Shown here piece by piece: positions 25,985 through 29,746 of a stretch of DNA of 29,746 nucleotides. Position 1 is the first letter of the stretch. Every line of letters begins with the position of its first letter. The stretch comes from Thermoguttaceae bacterium. GTDB lineage: Bacteria; Planctomycetota; Planctomycetia; Pirellulales; Thermoguttaceae. The position numbers and the translations under genes are program-made. The stretch covers positions 1 through 29,746 of the forward strand of contig JAFTCU010000311.1 in NCBI GenBank assembly GCA_017454585.1, given 5' to 3'. The notes beneath the pieces were generated by a model, which saw nothing but the letters and a program-made list of their open reading frames with translations, was not told the origin of the DNA and did not search any database.

Positions 25985-26004
25985 GGCCGGCGTCCCCGCC
26001 GGCC
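25985..26004. terminator. Perfect GC-rich palindrome between convergent genes
   Basis: GGCCGGCG (25985-25992), loop TCCC and CGCCGGCC (25997-26004) form a perfect eight-bp hairpin, 25 bases from one stop codon and 12 from the other. The preceding GGAGGGCCG occurs twice (25966 and 25981 regions). No T run follows, so it may be a terminator by structure or a REP-like dispersed palindrome. Confidence 0.6.
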
Positions 26005-26016
26005 AAGTTTGAAACT

Positions 26017-27024
26017 TCACCCCGCGGGCATCGCGTCTTCCAAAACTTTCTTCGCTTTCGGCACGCCCGTGGCGGGAGATTCCCGGCCCTCGTACTCGCA
26101 GGAGATGAACCCGCGGTAATTCGCCTCGTCGAGGATCTTCATGATCCGCGGGTAGTCCAGTTCCAGCGTGTACCACGTTCCGCCGCCGTAGTACGATTTG
26201 GCGTGGACGAACGTGGTGTAAGGCGCCATCTGCGCCATCTGTTCGTACCGGTCGTCGTCGAGCAGGTTTCCAGTATCGAGCGTCAAACGAAGCCACGGCG
26301 AATCGATCTTCTTGACGATTTCCACCGCCCCTTCCGCGCGCCGGGCCAGGCCCCAGTGGTTTTCCAGACCGAGAATGACGCCGCACTTTTCGGCCGTCGG
26401 CAGGCATTTTTCGAGGCTTTCGAGCACCCAGGGCAGAGCGTCCGCGTCGGTGTAGCCCTCAAGCGGAGGCTCGATCCCTTTGTGGTTCATCAGGTCGGTG
26501 AAATCTTTGGAGGTCCCCCACCGACCGGTATTAACGCGGAGCGTGGGAATTCCAAGCTCGCCGGCGGTTTCGATCCCGGCAATCGTCGCATCGACGTTCT
26601 TCTGGCGGAACTCTTCGTCCGGCGTGACGAAACTCTGATGGGTCGCGTAGCCGCACAGCGCGATCCCCTGCGTGAACGCAAAGCGTTTGAGGTTTTTCAG
26701 GTACGCCCGATTGGTCCGGTACGTCTGGAAAAGCTGCCCGCCCCCGGGGAGTTTCGACTCGGTGATCTCGCCGGCCGCCGGGTTCAGGTACATCTGCTTC
26801 TCGAGGATCTCCAGTCCGACGAAACCCATTTCGGAGGCCCAGATGACGCACTGCTCCATGGTGGGCGCGCCTTCCGTCCGGTATCCCCAGTAGGAATACG
26901 ACGAGACGCACAACGGGCGGCGGATCCGGGTGGAAGGGACGTTTTCGTCCGCGCGGGTCGCTGAAGCGAGAGCAAGCGCACCGGCTGCACCGGCGGCGTA
27001 ATGATAAAACTGTCTGCGATTCAT
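26017..27024 (-). CDS. Tat-exported TIM-barrel sugar isomerase/epimerase-like protein
   Basis: The 335-residue protein starts at the ATG at 27024, with CTGGAG six bases upstream on the minus strand. The leader MNRRQFYHYAAGAAGALALA has a twin arginine followed by a hydrophobic stretch, so Tat export is likely. The remainder is an AP endonuclease 2/xylose isomerase-like barrel. The four candidate metal ligands are in LGLENHWG (Glu), LTLDTGNLLD (Asp), TFVHAKSYY (His) and FISCEYEGRE (Glu), the same plan as in the truncated gene at the window start. The reaction is unknown. It is the third member of the superfamily here and differs enough in sequence from the other two to rule out recent local duplication. 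Confidence 0.87.
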   Translation of the reverse strand: MNRRQFYHYAAGAAGALALASATRADENVPSTRIRRPLCVSSYSYWGYRTEGAPTMEQCVIWASEMGFVGLEILEKQMYLNPAAGEITESKLPGGGQLFQTYRTNRAYLKNLKRFAFTQGIALCGYATHQSFVTPDEEFRQKNVDATIAGIETAGELGIPTLRVNTGRWGTSKDFTDLMNHKGIEPPLEGYTDADALPWVLESLEKCLPTAEKCGVILGLENHWGLARRAEGAVEIVKKIDSPWLRLTLDTGNLLDDDRYEQMAQMAPYTTFVHAKSYYGGGTWYTLELDYPRIMKILDEANYRGFISCEYEGRESPATGVPKAKKVLEDAMPAG

Positions 27025-27150
27025 GATCGGCTCCAGATGTTGAAAGGGTGGACTAAAATTTTGAACTGGAGATTTGGTTCGTTCTTCAAGGAAATTCCAA
27101 AAACCTTAAACCCTTTTCCCGGGTGAATGCACAGCGTGATTTGAACCTCA

Positions 27151-27279
27151 ATTTAAACACGGATTTTCACGGATTAAAAGGATTTCCACAGATTATTTAA
27201 AGGGATTTTCCTGTATTTTCTTGTGATCCTCAATCTGATAAAACAAAATCCTTTTAATCCATTAAATCCGTGCTTAAAT
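27151..27279. repeat. AT-rich inverted repeat with ACGGATT motifs
   Basis: The arm at 27151-27185 and the reverse complement of 27245-27279 match at about 31 of 35 positions. The motif CACGGATTT is followed by GGATTAAAAGGATTT. The 59 bases between include further ATTTAAAGGGATTT-like sequence. The arms recall an ACGGATT-type repeat I have seen scattered in several bacterial phyla, but I could not check that. It has no coding content and lies between divergent genes. Confidence 0.75.
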
Positions 27280-27529
27280 AAAAGGTGGAAGTGCAACGGG
27301 GCTGGTGTTTGGGAGGTAAGGTCTTTAAAATCTCTTTTCAATATAGCACACCTCTTTAAAGAAACAAGGGGGAGAGCCGGAAAAAGGGCCGGTTTTGTGG
27401 AAACTCCCTGCCACTTTGTCAATGACACGCTTCTTGCATTTATAAAACTCATACGCTTTCAGCCCAATTTGTCAGGTTGGGTATATTTTTGAAACGGAAT
27501 ACGATTATAGTTTACATACCGCCAACAAC

Positions 27530-27535
27530 AGGAGG
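27530..27535 (+). promoter_or_regulatory. Consensus ribosome binding site that fixes the groEL GTG start
   Basis: AGGAGG lies eight bases before GTG at 27544. The first codons after [15 protein letters not shown], match the GroEL N terminus, so the GTG is the start codon. Confidence 0.9.
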
Positions 27536-27543
27536 AATCCGCA

Positions 27544-29208
27544 GTGGCAAAACAAATGGTTTTTGAAGATGAAGCGCGTCAGCCTATTCTGGAAGGTGTC
27601 CAGAAGCTGGCCCGCGCGGTCCGCAGTACGCTTGGTCCTCGCGGACGTAACGTAGTTCTTGATCCAGGCTGGGGCGCCCCGAAAGTCACCAACGACGGCG
27701 TCACGGTCGCGAAAGATATTACCCTTGACGACGCTAACGAAAATATGGGCGCGCTGCTCGTAAAAGAAGCCGCCAGTAAAACGAACGACGTCGCGGGCGA
27801 TGGCACTACCACCGCCACGGTCCTCGCCGAAGCAATTGACCCCGAAGGTCTGCGTTTGGTGACCTCGGGCGGTGTGAATCCGGTCTCCCTCCAGCGTGGA
27901 ATTCTGAAGGCTGCGAATGCCGTGGTCGCCGAAATCGAAAAAATGGCCGTCCCGGTTGACGAAAAATCGAAGAAAGAAATCGCCCAGGTCGCTGCCATCG
28001 CCGGAAACAACGATCCGGAAGTCGGCAAAGTTCTGGCCGAAGCCTTCGTTAAAGTCGGCAAGAACGGCGTGATCACGGTCGAAGAAGGCCGCGGATCCGA
28101 AACGACCGTGGAATTCACCGAAGGGATGCAGTTCGACCGCGGGTACTTGAGCCCCCACTTCGTGACGAATGACGACCGTCAGACCGTGGAGCTGGAAAAC
28201 TGCCTGGTCCTCTGCTACGAAGAAAAAATCAACAACGTACAGTCGCTCGTTCCACTTTTGGAAGCCGCGAGCCAGGCGAACAAGCCGCTGCTGATCATCG
28301 CCGAGGACATTGAGGGCGAAGCGCTTGCGACGCTCGTCGTGAACAAACTCCGCGGCATCCTGAACGTCTGTGCCGTCAAAGCCCCGGCTTACGGCGACCG
28401 TCGTAAGGCCATGCTCGGCGACATCGCGACGCTCACCGGTGGAACGGCCATCTTCAAGGACCTCGGCATCAAACTCGACGCGGTGGAGCTTTCCCAGCTC
28501 GGTTCTGCGAAGAAGATCATCGTCTCGAACGATACGACGACGATCATCGACGGCGCCGGTTCCAAGGAAGCGATCGCTGCCCGCGCGGCTCAAATCCGCT
28601 CCGAGATCGAGACGGTCACGAGCGACTACGACCGCGAAAAACTCCAGGAACGTCTTGCCAAATTGGCAGGCGGCGTGGCGAAGATCCTCTGCGGCGCTTC
28701 GACCGAATCCGAGATGAAAGAGAAAAAATTCCTCCTCGACGACGCGAAAGCCGCAACGGCCGCCGCGCTTGAGAAGGGCATCGTTCCGGGTGGTGGCGTG
28801 GCTCTGCTGCGCTGCTCCAAAGTCCTTGACGATCTGAAACTCGAGGGTGATGAGGCTCTGGGAATCGTGGTCCTGAAACGCGCTCTGCAGGTTCCGCTTC
28901 GTGAGATCGCGAAGAACGCCGGAATTGACGGTGCCGTAGTCGTGAATCGTGTCCTCCGTATGGAAGGCCAAAACGACGGTTACGACGCCGACAAAAACAA
29001 GTACTGCAACCTCGTGGAAGCGGGCGTCATTGACCCGGCCAAGGTGGTTTGTACGGCTCTGACCAACGCGGCGAGTGTTGCGGGTCTGCTCCTGACGACC
29101 TCGTGCGTGATCACGAACATCCCGGTAGATACGCCGGAACCCCCGGCAGGCGGCGCCCCGGGAATGGGCGGTATGGGCGGCATGGGTGGAATGCCCGGCA
29201 TGATGTAA
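27544..29208 (+). CDS. groEL: Chaperonin GroEL (60 kDa)
   Basis: The 554-residue protein starts with GTG behind a strong ribosome binding site. It shows the group I chaperonin signatures: TLGPRGRNV and [11 protein letters not shown] near the start, the ATP-binding [11 protein letters not shown] with D86, an intermediate domain, and the C-terminal Gly-Met tail ([13 protein letters not shown]). The ring folds client proteins in the cytoplasm with its GroES lid. Some conserved positions are altered, for example [24 protein letters not shown], where EAI-x-x-EGL-x-x-V-x-A-G-x-NP is usual, so this may be one of several GroEL paralogues. It is upstream of groES, the reverse of the usual order. Confidence 0.97.
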   Translation: MAKQMVFEDEARQPILEGVQKLARAVRSTLGPRGRNVVLDPGWGAPKVTNDGVTVAKDITLDDANENMGALLVKEAASKTNDVAGDGTTTATVLAEAIDPEGLRLVTSGGVNPVSLQRGILKAANAVVAEIEKMAVPVDEKSKKEIAQVAAIAGNNDPEVGKVLAEAFVKVGKNGVITVEEGRGSETTVEFTEGMQFDRGYLSPHFVTNDDRQTVELENCLVLCYEEKINNVQSLVPLLEAASQANKPLLIIAEDIEGEALATLVVNKLRGILNVCAVKAPAYGDRRKAMLGDIATLTGGTAIFKDLGIKLDAVELSQLGSAKKIIVSNDTTTIIDGAGSKEAIAARAAQIRSEIETVTSDYDREKLQERLAKLAGGVAKILCGASTESEMKEKKFLLDDAKAATAAALEKGIVPGGGVALLRCSKVLDDLKLEGDEALGIVVLKRALQVPLREIAKNAGIDGAVVVNRVLRMEGQNDGYDADKNKYCNLVEAGVIDPAKVVCTALTNAASVAGLLLTTSCVITNIPVDTPEPPAGGAPGMGGMGGMGGMPGMM

Positions 29209-29214
29209 AAATTA

Positions 29215-29341
29215 AAAGCCTCCCCTGAAAGGGGAGGTGGCGCGGAGCGCCGGAGGGGTTCCGAACCTGAGGAGATCCATCCCACTGCCGAAACCCCTCC
29301 ACCACCTTCGGTGGTCCCCCTCCTCTTTCAGGGGAGGCTTA
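29215..29341. repeat. 127-bp palindromic element between groEL and groES
   Basis: The outer arms pair imperfectly: AAGCCTCCCCTGAAA on the left with TTTCAGGGGAGGCTT on the right is exact, and GGAGGGGTT pairs with AACCCCTCC. Each arm also folds by itself: CCTCCCC-TGAAA-GGGGAGG (29219-29237) and GGCGC-GGA-GCGCC in the left arm, and ACCACC-TTC-GGTGGT in the right. It starts seven bases after the groEL stop and ends 51 bases before groES. It could act as an attenuator or mRNA-stability element that sets the GroEL to GroES ratio, or be an inserted dispersed repeat. Confidence 0.88.
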
Positions 29342-29391
29342 ATGTGACTGAAAAAACAAGAACTCCACATTCAAATAAAAGGAACCTTAAA

Positions 29392-29688
29392 ATGAACGCA
29401 AATCTTCGTCCTCTTGATGATCGTCTTGTCGTGAAACCGATGGAAGCTGAACAGATGACCGCTGGCGGCATCGTCCTTCCCGACACCACGAAAGAAAAAC
29501 CCCAGCGCGGTACCGTTGTGGCTGCCGGTCCGGGCAAACTCCTTGAAAACGGTACACGCAGCGCGATGGCCGTCGCCGTTGGCGATGAAGTCATTTACGG
29601 CAAATACTCCGGAAGTGACATCGAAGTCGCGGGTGAAGAATTCAAAATCCTCCGCGAGAGTGACGTTTTGGCAAAAATCATCAAATAG
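29392..29688 (+). CDS. groES: Co-chaperonin GroES (10 kDa)
   Basis: The 98-residue protein starts at the ATG at 29392, seven bases after AAAAGGAA. An in-frame frame extends to 29311, but those residues lie in the palindromic element and precede the conserved LRPLDDRLVVKP. GroES signatures are complete: the mobile loop EAEQMTAGGIVLPDTTKEKPQRG, the core VVAAGPGKLLENG and the C-terminal EVAGEEFKILRESDVLAKI. It caps the GroEL ring as a heptamer. It is the second gene of a groEL-groES pair, separated by about 180 bases that hold a palindromic element. A copy of the GGGGACGACG hairpin follows nine bases after the stop. Confidence 0.97.
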   Translation: MNANLRPLDDRLVVKPMEAEQMTAGGIVLPDTTKEKPQRGTVVAAGPGKLLENGTRSAMAVAVGDEVIYGKYSGSDIEVAGEEFKILRESDVLAKIIK

Positions 29689-29696
29689 AATTTTGC

Positions 29697-29719
29697 GGGG
29701 ACGACGCTTCCAGCGTCGT
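29697..29719. repeat. Third copy of the GGGGACGACG hairpin tip
   Basis: GGGG followed by ACGACGCT-TCC-AGCGTCGT (29697-29719) is identical to the left tip of the element at 968-990. After it the sequence diverges from that element, and the window ends at 29746, so it is unclear whether a whole element follows. Its position, nine bases after the groES stop, is like the first copy's place seven bases after a gene end, so it may double as a terminator. Confidence 0.8.
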
Positions 29720-29746
29720 GTCCAGTACTGAGTTTTTTGACGACGC

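Larger units (their letters stand above)
27025..27543. other. Divergent spacer upstream of groEL
   Basis: This 519-base spacer separates the TIM-barrel gene from groEL. It contains the inverted repeat at 27151-27279, listed separately, and the groEL ribosome binding site. I found no CIRCE element (TTAGCACTC-N9-GAGTGCTAA), so HrcA control in its usual form is not supported. No clean -35/-10 pair for groEL was found; the stretch 27434-27511 is AT-rich and may hold it. No open frame here is convincing. Confidence 0.5.

Noticed and set aside
27300..27543. CIRCE element upstream of groEL
   Set aside because: No TTAGCACTC-N9-GAGTGCTAA or near match is present.
27505..28971. Long minus-strand frame opposite groEL
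   Set aside because: groEL is certain on the plus strand; the antisense product is low-complexity Asp/Phe/Arg-rich.

Overview
The window looks like a chromosomal segment of a Planctomycetes bacterium, most likely a Pirellulales-type relative. The evidence is indirect. It carries a tandem-duplicated UvrA of more than 2,300 residues, several xylose-isomerase-like TIM-barrel proteins with twin-arginine leaders, a GH123/DUF4091-type secreted protein, a SurA/PpiD-like membrane-anchored protein with Ala-Pro-Glu repeats, and a small membrane protein cluster beside trkA. The sequence is moderately GC-rich in genes and AT-rich between them. No phage, insertion sequence, CRISPR array or plasmid gene is visible.

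Left part (1-8400). The 3' end of a sugar isomerase/epimerase-like gene is followed by a 250-bp inverted-repeat element and a large exported GH123-like protein closed by an intrinsic terminator. Then comes a MarR-fabF operon with an ATGA overlap, read from a good sigma70-type promoter. A tRNA-Arg(CCG) gene has its own near-consensus promoter and terminator. A Tat-exported TIM-barrel protein lies on the minus strand.

Middle part (8400-20240). An exported protein with HEAT-like and TPR-like segments is divergent from uvrA. The uvrA gene encodes two complete UvrA units in one chain plus an unassigned C-terminal extension of about 380 residues. Two glycosyltransferase genes follow, overlapping by 8 bp.

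Right part (20240-29746). A minus-strand membrane-anchored SurA/PpiD-like protein contains two separate low-complexity tandem repeats. On the plus strand follow a TM2-like membrane protein, a 63-residue membrane protein, TrkA (potassium uptake regulation) and a Tat-exported metallophosphoesterase, packed closely enough to be co-transcribed. A second Tat-exported TIM-barrel gene converges on them. Last come groEL and groES in the unusual EL-then-ES order, separated by a 127-bp palindromic element.

The most distinctive feature beyond the genes is the number of unrelated inverted-repeat elements in the spacers: 968-1215 (its tip recurs at 29697-29719), 17613-17718, 20131-20210, 25985-26004, 27151-27279 and 29215-29341. 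They sit at gene ends, between convergent genes or inside an operon, and one supplies the uvrA stop codon. I see no clear new multi-gene defence or metabolic system. The repeats, the quadruple-ATPase UvrA with its extra domain, and the groEL-palindrome-groES arrangement are the best candidates for follow-up.
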